Shown: positions 44,450-56,120, counted from the first letter of the stretch. The stretch is DNA of 64,000 bases from Rapana venosa (GCA_028751875.1 CM054158.1:6404361-6468360), one strand, 5' to 3'. Translations and numbers: made by a program. Notes: generated by a model not told the origin, from the sequence alone.

Positions 44450-44694
44450 TTATTCCAGGCAGATTTATTGGCAAGCACTTTTGGCCGGTATTTTTCTTTA
44501 GGAAATGTCATTGCCCAGATTAAGTGGAGGAGAAATCTAATTCCCCTTGTTTTGAGCAGAAAGCGAACGTACCCTGTGACATGCAGTGTTTGAATGCACG
44601 TTCAGATCTTGTGCTCTCTGTCCCTGCAGCTGCCATTGTCACAGCAGAGTGGGCAGATTTGCCTGAAGGCATTGTTGTCATAGTTTATTTCACA

Positions 44695-44748
<54 letters not shown>

Positions 44749-45260
44749 CCAGCAGGCACGTAATCATTCTCAGTAGCCATCAGCTCCATGGAGTAAGCCA
44801 TCTAATTATGACTGATCCTCTTTCTCCCTATTATGACTGATCCTCTTTCTCCCTGTCAGCTCCTCACTGCTGCTGCTAGCTGGAGTCCTGTTGTTAAAAC
44901 TTGCTGAACATTGTCCTCGCCAGCGTCCTCTTGTTTTCTTTAGTGTATGACCAAGCGTAAAAATAAATCACGTGTGCTGTTTGTACAGCCCACTGACTAT
45001 TAGAAAGACATCAAGCTGCCATTGGTCAAAAACAAGCTGTGAATGTACTGGATGTTAAACATATTGTATATTGTAATTTATGCACTCGAAGATACCATTA
45101 TCCTTTTCGAATGTGGCTGACTAATGGTGGCAAAAGCGATGCATATCTCATGTGCAAAATTACATGTGTGAGGCTTTATAATATAAATGAGGAAAACTAA
45201 GAGAAACATTAAATCCATTTAGAGTCTTAACTAAATAAATGACCAGGCACCTGTTTAGTA
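44450..45260. promoter_or_regulatory. Possible conserved non-coding block
   Basis: About 800 bp almost free of simple repeats (except (GA)n at 44697-44745 and a 25-bp duplication at 44806-44856). It is AT-balanced and dense in words typical of developmental enhancers: TAAATCACGTG, ATTAG, TGATTGG-like and an octamer-like ATGCATAT at 45138-45145. No open frame. This is inference from texture only; comparison with related genomes would decide. Confidence 0.25.
44697..44745. repeat. (GA)n microsatellite
   Basis: Perfect GA, about 48 bp. Confidence 0.97.
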
Positions 45261-46430
45261 GAGATTATGTCAGGTGAAAAATGTGTCTTAAGGGAAGGGT
45301 CCCCCCTCCAAACATTTTCTGATGGAAAAATCACAGAACGTGGAAGTCACGAAAATATGTGAAATGCCTTACCTGTTAATGTCATGACCATGGATTGTCG
45401 AGTATTCAACAGGTGAGCGGCATAATATGTTAGATGTCTAGGGACTTATCATAGGTATGCCACACACCAAGAGGCTTGCTTCTTGAACTTTCAGCAGACA
45501 GACAGACAGGCAGAGACCATGTTAGGAGGAAGGGTAGATAGGATTGGTGAGTTTGTAAACCTGGTAAGAGCAGTTCCTGTTCTCTTTCCTGTTATTACCC
45601 ATGGCAGCTGTGGGGAAAGAAGGGAATGTCCTTGTATGGTGGCACTCCTGTTGTTAGTGTGCGTTCTGATTCTGTGGTTGGTTAGTACTGATGTTTCGTT
45701 CCTGTTACCAAAGGTACACAGATTGCGGTTTGGGTCCTCCATCAATATATGACTAGGCAGTGTACCCTTTGATTTAATCACTTTAAAAAAAATAAAAACA
45801 GCTGATAACTGCAATGTTTAGTAAACTGTATGTTCTGGAATCTAGGAGAGAACTAGATCTGTCCTGGCTAAGAAAGGTTCAGAGATCGTGAAATTCAAGT
45901 AGCATTATTATGGTAGCAGCTATTTCAACTTTTAATAGTCTCCGGAGTTGAGAGTAGGTTTTGAGAGGGGGGGGGGGGGGGGGGGGTTAAAAAAATTGTA
46001 ATGGTCATCATCACGTCAGGATTTTTTTTTTTTAAAAAGTCATTGTTGTCCATACTACCGCTGGCTGTGTCCAATCTTATTGTGGTGATAATCAACTTTT
46101 GGAATCATTTCACAAGTCTTTTTCCATCTTCTGGGGTTATATGTTTGGTGTTGGAGAGATACGTGTATAAATGTATACATTATTGTTAGTAGACCACAAT
46201 GCCAAATCTACAAAGAGACCCTTTTACGTAGCAGAATTTAGAAGTCGAGTATAAACGCCACCATCCCAGCTCTACTGTGATGGAAGCATTGCCCGTTGAA
46301 GTCTCCAAGCAGTAGCCCGGCAAGGAAACCAGAAGGAAAGGGCAGAGCCATTGAGGTCGTCGTCATTTCATCAGCCCCTCCTTGCCCAAGAGAACAGAAT
46401 CAGCCCAGCTAGCTCTCTCTCTCCTCTTCC
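45261..46430. other. Non-coding stretch, poly(G) 45966-45986
   Basis: Unique apart from a G run of about 19-20 nt and a T run at 46021-46033. The 89-codon frame at 45483-45752 is hydrophobic in part but has no recognised domain. No gene supported. Confidence 0.45.
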
Positions 46431-46434
46431 TCTC

Positions 46435-46479
<45 letters not shown>

Positions 46480-46500
46480 CCTCCCCTCTCTCCCTCTCCT
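46418..46500. repeat. (TC)n microsatellite
   Basis: Imperfect TC with a perfect core at about 46438-46472. Confidence 0.93.
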
Positions 46501-46540
46501 TTATCCCATTGACTGTCTTGGCTCAGCTGAGAACAGCAAG

Positions 46541-46565
46541 AGGAGGGGGGGGGGGGGGGGGGGGG
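46541..46565. repeat. Poly(G) run, about 21 nt
   Basis: Follows AGGA; uninterrupted. Confidence 0.95.
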
Positions 46566-46780
46566 TGACTCGCTCCTCCTCTAGGCAATGGAATTGAGGG
46601 GGAGAGGGAGGAGGAAGGAAAGACACCCCATCCTCACCCCTCCTGCCTCTCTTTGAGAAGTACTGGGGGGTGGGAAGGGAAGTGGCTGCCTGGTGGCAAA
46701 GTGATCAACACAGCAGAAAAGACAGTCGTGCTTTATTACAATATTGATCCGTCTATTAGAGGCTGTCAGCCCACCAACCC
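46566..46780. other. Non-coding stretch
   Basis: Purine-rich then unique. No gene. Confidence 0.4.
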
Positions 46781-46905
46781 TCCCTCCCTCCCTCCCTCCC
46801 ACTGGCCGCCGAGCCGAGCAGGCGGTGGCGGTGGTGGCGGTGGTGGTGGTGGTGGTGGTGGTGGTGGCGTGGCTGGCTGCTTGCTGCTGCTGCTGCTGCT
46901 GCAGG
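46781..46905. repeat. (CCCT)n, (GGT)n and (CTG)n
   Basis: CCCT/CCTC units at 46781-46800, GGT/GGC triplets at 46822-46866 and six or seven CTG/TGC triplets at 46882-46903. Triplets could encode homopolymer runs, but no frame here looks like protein outside them. Confidence 0.93.
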
Positions 46906-47715
46906 CGCCAAATAATACTATTTGCTCACAATCTTCCTCCGCGCCTGTTTTCCATAAACAGCTAGCTGGGCTCTGTAACGGGATTGAGCTTCTGCTTTTC
47001 TGCCATCCCCCCACCCCACCCTCACCCCCACCCCCTACCTTCTCCAATCCTACTCCCCCCCCCCCTCCCTGACTCTCCCCCCCCTCACCCTCCTCCAGTC
47101 TACTCCCCAGGAAGTCAGCCATAGACTCTACTCTCTCCCCCCCCCCCCCCCCCCTTCTCTCCTCCCCCAATTGAGGAAGACTAGTAGTAAGTAGTATAGA
47201 GGGAGGATGAGGAAGGAGGGTTGCGTGGCCAGGTAAGGGTGGTAGTGGTGATGATGGTGGTGGTGGGTGAGGGCGAGTGGTGTGAGAAGTGGTGGTAGAC
47301 TGTCAGTGGTAGGTGGTGACCAAACAGGCGTTGGAGGAGATTGTCGATGGCTTTGGATAGCATCAGGTGACAAGTAGCCTACCAGGTGTTTTGTGGCTTG
47401 ACCCCTCGCGCCTCTCCTCCTCTCTCGCCCTCCTCCTCTCCACCCGCCGGGCGGGGTGATTAATGGCTGTTAGGGGACTGTGGCGGTTGATTAGTGCTCT
47501 AATGACTGCGGGTCAGGACTGATGGTTTGGTCTGGTCACCGCCACTCTGTCTGTGGTGTTGAAGTGAGATGAGGTGAGGTTGTTGGGGGGTTGTGGGGGT
47601 GGGGGGGGGGGGGAGTATGTGTGTGGTGTGTCTGTCTGTTTGTGGTTGTGTGATGTGTGTGTTGTCACGTGATGTGTGTGTGTCTCTCTGTGGTTGTGTG
47701 TGTGTGTGTCTGTGT
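46906..47715. other. Non-coding stretch, C- and G-rich patches
   Basis: C-rich 47007-47110, poly(C) 47139-47154, GGTGGT/GATGGTGG 47239-47275, G run 47599-47613 and GT repeats 47618-47715. No gene. Confidence 0.5.
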
Positions 47716-47802
47716 GTGTCAAAGTCAAACCTTTATTTTCAGATGGTACATTGAATAAGCAGTGCATTTTTTTTGTTTTTTTGTCAAGCCATCTATCTAA
47801 AG
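47716..47802 (+). repeat. 80-bp microsatellite-linked element, copy C
   Basis: TCAAAGTCAAACCTTTATTT, TCAGATGGTACATTGAATAA, GCAGTGCATTTTTTTT, GTCAAGCCATCTATCTAAAG. Starts directly at the end of a GTGTGTC run. The minus-strand translation (LDRWLDKK, MHCLFNVPSENK) is close to that of copy A (LDRWLDEKKQMHCLFNVPSG). Confidence 0.85.
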
Positions 47803-48131
47803 AAAAAAAAGCGAGAAAAAAAGATAATATATATGCAGACATAGAATAAAAAACCTAATCAATGGTAAACCATACAAATCAAACAAGAAAAGACAATAAC
47901 ATATGCATACATGGAATTAAAAACAAAACACCCTGAAAAATATTAAACCATACAATTCAGAGAGAGAGAGAGTGTGTGTGTGTGTGAAATGGCTATTGTG
48001 CTGCAGTTGATTATTCCAGTTTATATCTTTATCGTCATCGTCATCGTTGTAACGATATTATGCTTTGAAATCTCCACTTTGTGAAACCATACCTTACCTC
48101 TAAATAACCTCATAAAAACACCTATGTATAC

Positions 48132-48132
<1 letters not shown>
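47803..48132. other. AT-rich stretch with an internal repeat
   Basis: ACATATGCATACATGGAATTA at 47897-47918 is close to ATATATGCAGACATAGAATA at 47829-47848, and AAACCATACAA recurs at 47867 and 47943. This makes a two-copy repeat of about 70 bp that may belong to the element just upstream. Confidence 0.55.

Positions 48133-48187
<55 letters not shown>
48133..48187. repeat. (TC)n microsatellite
   Basis: Perfect, about 54 bp. Confidence 0.97.
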
Positions 48188-48189
<2 letters not shown>

Positions 48190-48895
48190 CCTCTGTCTCT
48201 CGTAAAAAGCATCAATTTTTGTTTTTATTTATTAAAATGTGAGAGATAGTAAGAAATACATTTTTAAATTGTGCATCTTTCGCTACTTACAAGCAGCATG
48301 ATTATGTTCGTTTTCTTTTTTCTGTGTATCGATTTTTAGCTTCACAAGACACTGAACGTTAAGCCAGTCTACAGTAATATTTACTGCGCTGGGTCCAGAG
48401 CTATTTCAAACACACTCCTGTACAATAGTGTCTTGTTTCCTCTGTTGTTTGTTTGTGTCTAAGATCGACCACACACACTGCTTCCTTACAATTCCCAGAC
48501 CCCCCTTAAAAAGACGAAAAAAAGCAAAATCAAAACAAAACATGGCACCCATGGTTATACCAAATATTTGCCTCTGACTATTTTTGAGTGATTGAGGCCA
48601 GTTTTGAACCTATTTTGAGCAGTCATTGAATCCAGAACGAAATAACTTTATGAATGCGTGGTAAAGTTGCCCCAGTGATGTTTCGACTGTGTCGGGCAGT
48701 GATGAAGTGAGGCCGTTGGACCCTGTTTGCACTGACAGGCAGAAGCGGGAACAGTAACAAATATCTCCCAGGCATGTGTGGAGTGTGATAGATGCAGTGT
48801 TGGTCTCTGCCTGAACTCTGAATTGTCCTATCCTGCCTTGCTTTTGGGTTCGGGTGGGGGTTGAGGGAGGTTAGGGGTGGGGAGGGGTTGAAAGA
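48188..48895. other. Non-coding stretch
   Basis: Unique. No gene. Confidence 0.4.
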
Positions 48896-48934
48896 GGGAG
48901 AGAGAGAGAGGGGGGGGGGGGGGGGGGGGGGGGG
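48896..48934. repeat. (GA)n-poly(G)
   Basis: GA run of 14 bp followed by 24 uninterrupted G. Confidence 0.96.
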
Positions 48935-49071
48935 CGTGGGGGGCGGAGGTGGAAAAAAAGGGTGGGATGCCAGGTTTTGTTTTGGTTTGTTGGACAGGCA
49001 ATAAGTGTGTGTATCACTGTGTGTGTGTGATGTCAGTGTGACTATTTTCCAAACTACAATGACACTGTACT

Positions 49072-49145
49072 GTGTGTGTGTTGTGTGTGTGTGTGGGTGT
49101 GTGTGTGTGTGTTGTGTGTGTTTTGTGGTGTGTTGTGTGAGAGAG

Positions 49146-49185
<40 letters not shown>

Positions 49186-49193
49186 AGAGAGAA
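49072..49193. repeat. (GT)n(GA)n compound
   Basis: GT with TTGT breaks, then GA with GGA breaks. Confidence 0.95.
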
Positions 49194-49277
49194 GGGTGAC
49201 TGAACTGCAATGACAGTTTTTGCAAATTGATGTTATGTTTGCACCAAGAAGCATTTTGTGGACTGTTTAACCTCTGG

Positions 49278-49427
49278 TCAAGTCTTTCTCAGCATCGTAG
49301 CCATGAATAGTCCCACCAACGTGATAAGCAAGATGGGGGGTACTTTCGTCACATTGGCAATGACTGTAATGGCGCCCACCACAGTCATACCAAGAAGACC
49401 TGCTGAGATGACGATGTCTTGACCGAG
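49278..49427 (-). CDS. Short membrane-protein-like open frame, unidentified
   Basis: A 49-codon frame on the minus strand (from an upstream TGA at 49428-49430 to a TGA at 49278-49280) in non-repetitive sequence. Residues form two hydrophobic stretches, one starting IVISAGLLGMTVVGAI and one PPILLITLVGLFMATML, separated by a short polar KVPP turn, with a basic LRKT end. This resembles the C-terminal pair of helices of a small membrane protein or the last exon of one. There is no start codon before residue 14, and any acceptor (ATCTCAG at about 49404-49410) is weak. The plus strand of the same DNA also has a 39-codon frame, so chance cannot be excluded. Confidence 0.2.
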   Translation of the reverse strand, partial: LGQDIVISAGLLGMTVVGAITVIANVTKVPPILLITLVGLFMATMLRKT

Positions 49428-49725
49428 TCAGTCAGCAGCGCTGATGACTAGCTTTAGCTTGCCAGAGCTAGGCTAGCTCAAGTCAAGGCTAGCGTGAAGC
49501 AGAACACCGTTGGGGATCGTTTTCATAACTGTCAGAGGAACTATGACTGTCAGAGCAGCTATGACTGACGCGTGGACAGCACTCGCCTCAATGCGTTTTC
49601 TACCCCCACACGCTGTACTGTTCTGCCCATATGCCGTAGAAACAGCGTTAGAGGAAGAATAGCTTTTCGTAGGGACAGTACCAGGCTTATATTACATCTC
49701 TGCAAACCTCCTCTCGACTTCTCTC
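49428..49725. other. Unique stretch, GC-balanced
   Basis: Contains a partial 19-20 bp duplication (AACTATGACTGTCAGAG and GCTATGACTGACG near 49540-49570). No gene. Confidence 0.4.
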
Positions 49726-49726
49726 C

Positions 49727-50284
<558 letters not shown>

Positions 50285-50329
50285 CTCTGTGTGTGTGTGC
50301 GCGCGCGGGCGCGTGTGTGTGTGTGTGTA
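50285..50329. repeat. (GT)n with CGCGCG core
   Basis: Alternating purine-pyrimidine tract of about 44 bp. Confidence 0.93.
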
Positions 50330-50639
50330 TCTGAAGCAGCAGCACCTCTCCAGAAGAGAGCGATTGTGTGGAAGAGTCGTGAAGTGATGGATGAGAAGCG
50401 AAGAAGGGGTTGAGGGGGGGATTGGGAAGAGAGAAGCGCTGGTGAGCCGTTTCCTTGTCATAGTTTTTACCAGTGAAAGCCGTTGTTTCCCTTTATTGTA
50501 GTAGGCTAGTTTGTCTTGCCCAGTGCAGGAAGGAGTAGGAGCGATGTACACTAAGGTGTCACCCATCCTTCCTCACCTGCTTTTTTACCAGTTGAAGCCT
50601 GCTTGCTTTCCTGTTTTGTATACATTTATGTTTGTTTGC
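50330..50639. other. Non-coding stretch
   Basis: Unique. No gene. Confidence 0.4.
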
Positions 50640-51356
50640 CCGCTGCTGTGTCGTTCTTGTTTTGTTTACACTTTCTCGTTGCTCTTTGTTTACACTTCTC
50701 TGCTCTGTCTTTTTCTTTGCTCTGTTGTTTGTTTTACACTTCTCTGCTCTGGTTTGCCTGCATCTGCTCTGTTTTGGTTTTACTTCTTGCTCGTTGTTTT
50801 ACACTTCATCTGCTCTGCTCGGTTTTACATATGCTCTGCTCTGTTTCGTTTTACACTTGCTCTGCTCTGGTTTACACTTCATCTGCTCTGCTCTGGTTTA
50901 CATTATGCTCTGCTCTGCTCTGTTTTACACTTCATCCGCTCTGCTCTGGTTTACACTTCATCTGCTCTGCTCTGGTTTACACTTCATCTGCTCTGCTCTG
51001 TTTTACACTTCATCCGCTCTGCTCTGGTTTACACTTCATCCGCTCTGCTCTGGTTTACACTCATCCGCTCTGCTCTGGTTTACTTCATCCGCTCTGCTCT
51101 GTTTTACACTTCATCCGCTCTGCTCTGGTTTACATATGCTCTGCTCTGTTTTACACTTCATCCGCTCTGCTCTGTTTTACACTTCATCCGCTCTGCTCTG
51201 TTTTACACTTCATCTGCTCTGCTCTGGTTTACATATGCTCTGCTCTGTTTTACACTTCATCCGCTCTGCTCTGGTTTACACTTCATCCGCTCTGCTCTGG
51301 TTTACTTCATCTGCTCTGCTCTGGTTTACACTCATCCGCTCTGCTCTGCTCGGCAC
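50640..51356. repeat. 26-bp minisatellite
   Basis: Units of TTTACACTTCATCYGCTCTG plus CTCTGG (26 bp), about two dozen copies. Irregular before 50870 (TTGTTTACACTTCTCTGCTC forms) and regular after. Frequent short forms lack ACACTT or CACTTCATCTG. Unit lacks stops in the forward frames, producing three overlapping frames of 261-296 codons that are not genes. Confidence 0.95.
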
Positions 51357-51869
51357 GTTTTTTGTTTCCATGCAGTTATCTACGTTAGTTTTGTTTACTG
51401 AAATCCTCCATGCTCTAAGAGGGGTCAAATGGGAATTAAATCTTGAATCGAAATTATACTGGCAATTAAGCAATAGCTTCTTGTGGGACGTTTCGGGAGG
51501 GGAGTAAAGTAAGATCTATATAAATCATACATTCAAACTACTCGTACTATAACTAATTACTTCAGCACAGGCTTGTTTCAGTTACAGATTAATTTGCTCT
51601 CCTTACCTTTGGAAGCGTGCGGGTTTTGTTTGTTTGTCTGTGTGTAGCTGTCTGTTATCCCACCATATTTGCATTGTGTAATTATTATCTTTGAGAGGAC
51701 AATTTTGAGAGAGATAGACAACAGCTGCTGTGATTTGGAGAACAGAACATTAGGAGACAGATGTTCTCACAGTCCACAAGGACTTTGTCTCATGATCGCA
51801 TATCCCTTATCAGGCATGGGACAGGCAAGAGAGGAGTGGAGGGAGGGGGGAGCATTCTTACAGTTTTAT

Positions 51870-51870
<1 letters not shown>
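51357..51870. other. Non-coding stretch
   Basis: Unique. No gene. Confidence 0.4.
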
Positions 51871-51871
<1 letters not shown>

Positions 51872-51918
<47 letters not shown>

Positions 51919-51943
51919 GGGGGGGGGGGGGGGGGGGGGGGGG
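51872..51943. repeat. (TC)n-poly(G) compound
   Basis: About 45 bp of perfect TC passing straight into 27 G. Confidence 0.97.
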
Positions 51944-52858
51944 AATGGATATCGCTCTAGTTGACAGGAAGAAAGACAGAAGTACTGAAGTCTTAAGAAA
52001 GGAAACGTAAGTTTGTCGACTTTTCTTCTGTTGTCTGTGGCAGTTTCCAAACGTGGAATTTTTTTTTTTTTTTTTAAATTGGGGATGGGGGTGGGGGTGT
52101 TTGTTTTGATGACAGTACACCGAGAAATCAATAGTCACCGAATTTCTCTTTTTGAGATAGAAAAGTAATTGGCATTGGAAGCGATGACTGATCATAGAAA
52201 AGTGACTGCAGTTTCCTTGTCAGATTGTTATTGCAAGTTCTGCTGCTGGGGGGTGTGCCCGTCGTTATTCTTATCGGGGCCACATGTCCACATTGTTACT
52301 TTATGGTCCCTGTGGAGTCCACAGGTGTCCCAGCTGTCCATCATCTGGTTGAAAACTAGCAGTGCAGTGGCTCAACAGTCACTGTCCGTAGTAAGAGCTG
52401 TTGAGTCAGTAAGAGCTGTTGAGTCCGACAAAGGAGGCGACAGATCAAGTAAAGGGGCTGAAGAGTGCACTAGTGTGCTTACTGGGATGGTCCTCAGGAT
52501 CAAGAGCAGAGCCTTGGATTTTGCTGAGTACTGCCAAGTTTGTCACATTGGGGCCACAGGCTGAAGTAAAGAGGGGGGGGGGGGAGTGTCAACATCGCCG
52601 TAGTCCTGATTCCTCGTGAAGGCTGAGTTGACTTTTTGATAATTAGCATGATTGTACTATCACTTTGTAGCCGGGCGGGCAAGTATGATATTGATAGGAT
52701 ATCACGAGGGCTGATCACCTTCAGTTCAGGCTTTTGTCTCCCGTCATCACCACGGCCTCCTGTCTTCATTGCTGTTTGAGAAACGGGCAGGTGTAAAACT
52801 TTACAGCGATGTACTTACGAACTTGTAGACACGCTGCAGCAAGCGCTTTATGTGTATC
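51944..52858. other. Non-coding stretch
   Basis: T run 52060-52074, an 18-bp tandem duplication (AGTAAGAGCTGTTGAGTC) at 52389-52425 and a G run 52573-52583. The 131-codon frame at 52169-52564 has no recognised domain. Confidence 0.45.

Positions 52859-52909
<51 letters not shown>
52859..52909. repeat. (AT)n(GA)n compound
   Basis: About 25 bp of AT followed by 24 bp of GA. Confidence 0.97.
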
Positions 52910-52993
52910 TGCATGTGTGTGTGTATGCGCACATGTACACTCAACATTATGTCTCTTGACACTGTCTTTTCGCGCCCCTACCTTTCCTCTCCC

Positions 52994-52997
<4 letters not shown>

Positions 52998-53078
<81 letters not shown>

Positions 53079-53265
53079 CCTCCTCTCCCCCTCCCTCCCT
53101 CCTCTCCCTCTCCCCCCTCCTCCTCCCTCCCTCCCCCCTCCCCCCCCCCCTCCCCTCCCCCTCCCCCCTTTCTTCTGCATCGCACTCTCTCCCACGTCTG
53201 TCTCTTTGTCTCTCTCTTCCTCTCCCCCCTCCGCCCTTCCCCCTCCTTTCCGCTCCCTACCTGTC
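52998..53265. repeat. (TC)n/(CCT)n pyrimidine tract
   Basis: About 270 bp of almost pure pyrimidine on the plus strand, with TC repeats to 53075 and then C-rich CCTCC sequence. Confidence 0.95.
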
Positions 53266-53395
53266 TTCTATGCAGTATTACCGGCAGTGCAGTGTTGCTG
53301 CAGCAGACATAGCAGTGTAGTGGTGTGGTAGTCGTGGCTACTAACTATAGTCTACTAAGCGGATATACTGTTAGTATGCCAGCAGGAGAGAAGGA

Positions 53396-53622
53396 TTTAT
53401 TTATTTATTTTATTTTCATTTTTAGTTTATTCTTTTATATCGAGGATAATGGAATAAGCACTTATGTGGTTTTTTTACATCCAGTCCCCGTGTGTTTGCG
53501 GTTTTGTAAATTGTCATCTGTTCCCACCGGCACACAATGGCTTACTCTTACAAAAAGCGGAACAGGATTTTAACGTGTGTGCAAGATGTTCTGCGTGCGT
53601 TCGCACACACGGGGCCTCAGAT
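53396..53622 (-). mobile_element. S1 SINE, head missing
   Basis: Minus strand: GAGGCCCCGTGTGTGCGAAC, GCAGAACATCTTGCACACAC, GTTAAAATCCTGTTCCGC, AGCCATTGTGTGCCGGTGGG, ACAAAACCGCAAACACACGG, GGACTGGATGTAAAAAAACC, TTATTCCATTATCCTCGATA and an AAATAAATAAAT tail. Head replaced by GA/G repeats at 53627. Confidence 0.92.
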
Positions 53623-53624
53623 CA

Positions 53625-53661
53625 GTGAGAGAGAGAGAGAGAGGGGGGGGGGGGGGGGGGT
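53625..53661. repeat. (GA)n-poly(G)
   Basis: GA 16 bp then about 18 G. Confidence 0.95.
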
Positions 53662-53809
53662 GGGGAGAAGATGAAATGTGGGGATCCACAAACGCATGAG
53701 GAATGCTCATCAGTATATAAAAATATATTCCTAATCCCATACTGTGCACTTGCTGTACCGCGACGAACTGGCAAAGTTAGAAATATCTGGCAGCGTGTGA
53801 TGAACCCGT

Positions 53810-53833
53810 GGGGGGGGGGGGGGGGGGGGGGGG
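53810..53833. repeat. Poly(G) run, 24 nt
   Basis: Uninterrupted; followed by TC repeats. Confidence 0.96.
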
Positions 53834-54036
53834 TCCCTCTGTCCCTCTCTCTCTCCCTCTCTCTCTCTATCTGGTGTGTTTGTATGTGCGCGCGCGTGTG
53901 TGTGTGTTTTGGAAGACCTGGCCGTTCATTAATTAATAAATGATTAAATACGGATATGTGTTTTATTAGTTTTCATACTGCCACACACTGTCACCCCCTT
54001 TGTCAATAGGCTTATGTTAGCAATTTCAGTGAGCAG

Positions 54037-54565
<529 letters not shown>

Positions 54566-54617
<52 letters not shown>
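54566..54617. repeat. Poly(G) run, 52 nt
   Basis: Fifty-two uninterrupted G, the longest homopolymer in the window. Its exact length is at the limit of what sequencing resolves. Confidence 0.93.
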
Positions 54618-54618
<1 letters not shown>

Positions 54619-55300
54619 TTTAAAAAAACATTCTTTGGTAGAATTGCAGCACTGAGGAAATGCCCAGCTTTTTTGTAGGAAGTTGTTCATTATTGTTAAG
54701 GTATGTGGGGATCTTGAAGAACACTTTATCAGAAAAAAATTTGTTATTCATTTACCTTTAAAAAAAAAAATAAGGCTCAGAAAACAAGTCACGGTTGTGG
54801 AAAGACAACACTTTTTGTCGGAAGAATGGCAAAGTATGGCAGTGCGCAGCGTTTGTTAGAAATGAAGCTTTGAAGACAGTCTGTGGTATGTAAGGTTTTG
54901 TATAGTGTTTAGTTCTTGAAAACACCCCAGGGCACGCAGATCAGAATGCTGACTGACTCGTTCCTTATCTCTCGGTGAGTTACATCCAGTCAGGGAACAA
55001 GCTCAGATTTCTTTGATAATGTTTATCCACAAAACATTATTTAGTCTCCAAACTGTAGTTCCGCATTAGAATGTGTGCTCAACGTTTTCTGTCAACGAAA
55101 ATAGTAGATCAATAATCAAAACTCTCTGACTTGTAATCAGTCATTGGCCAGTAATGAAATTTTCGTTTACATTCTTCATTTCTCCCATTTCGTGGCTGCA
55201 ATATCTTTAAGGCTAAAAGGTGGTGGGTTTTTTGTTTTGTTTTGTTTTGTTTGTTAGTTTGCTTGTTGCCTTTTTAATTTTTATTGTTGTTTTATTTTAA
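54618..55300. other. AT-rich stretch with worn repeat words
   Basis: TTTTTGTCGGAAGAATGGC, AAGTATGGCAGTGCGCAGCG and TTTGTTAGAAATGAAGC at 54812-54870 resemble units of the degenerate array at 56290-57345, suggesting that array once extended further left. No gene. Confidence 0.4.
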
Positions 55301-55304
55301 AATA

Positions 55305-55560
55305 TATAAAGAAATTCGGAAAGTCGTGAGAATATGACAGAAACGTCATAAAGAATATCGTAAAAGGTTCCAACTTGCCAGAATACCACAGATCCTTCTA
55401 GAAACCTTAAGAACGTACATCGGTAGAACAGAACATTACAGAAACTTTTACAACTTTTTAGAATATCGTAAAGCATTCCAGATGGGTTTTTTTTTGTTTT
55501 TTTTTTGGGGGGGGGTACTTCTTGGAATATTGGTTAACATTCCGGAAACTTCATGACCTC
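55305..55560. repeat. Degenerate AGAATATCGTAAAG repeat
   Basis: AGAATATGACAGAAACGTC, AGAATATCGTAAAAGGTTCC, AGAATACCACAGATCC, AGAACATTACAGAAAC, AGAATATCGTAAAGCATTCC and GGAATATTGGTTAACATTCC follow one another at variable spacing of about 20-45 bp. Old tandem array. Confidence 0.65.
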
Positions 55561-55689
55561 AAATTGAACACAAAGCAGATATGCAAGCCAAAGGCAGTAA
55601 CATTAAGCAATGGATGGCGCGTATGAGGAAAGAATCAGTTGTAGAAAACAGGCTCTTTAGAGCGATCTTCATGCTAGGAAATCTGAATC

Positions 55690-56120
55690 CGTAACATAGG
55701 GAAAATGCTCCCCCGGGGGGATGATGCCGGGGGCCTGTCAGTATAAATAGCATCCTTTCCTTCTGGAAACACTGTGCTATGAATATCCTTTTTTTCTATC
55801 CCTCTCTTTGTTTCTGCCTTGTTCCTTTTATTTTAATCCTCTTTTCTATCCCGCTCTTTGTTTCTGCCTTGTTCCTTTTCTTTCTGTCATCTTGTCTATT
55901 TTCTGCCGTCTTGGTCCATTCTGCCTTATTTTCAAAAAAAGACTTTAAATATAACAACCCCCCCCCCCCCCCCCCCCACCAAAAAAAAAAAGAAAAAAAA
56001 AAAAAGAAACCAACAACAACAAACAAAAAAGTTGGATGCGCTGGGCCTGACTTGTCAGACCCTAAACGCGACGCATTTTTGCTCATATAACAAACAACAA
56101 TGAGTTGCTGTCTGAGTGTT
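55690..56120 (+). repeat. Interspersed repeat family R, copy 2
   Basis: CCCCCGGGGGGATGATGCCG, GGGCCTGTCAGTATAAATAG, CATCC, TTTCTGCCTTGTTCCTTTT (twice, a small internal duplication of about 55 bp at 55798-55880), TTGGTCCATTCTGCC, GCGCTGGGCCTGACTTGTCA, GAGTTGCTGTCTGAGTG. A poly(C) plus A-rich insert (55958-56030) lies in the middle. Matches 11380-11670. Confidence 0.78.
55958..55977. repeat. Poly(C) run, 20 nt
   Basis: Lies inside repeat R copy 2, followed by A-rich sequence to 56030. Confidence 0.95.

Noticed and set aside
45483..45752. 89-codon frame with a hydrophobic stretch
   Set aside because: No domain, no splice signals that fit, and composition like surrounding non-coding DNA.
50511..51507. 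Three overlapping frames of 261-296 codons rich in Leu, Cys and Ser
   Set aside because: All read the same 26-bp minisatellite in different frames.
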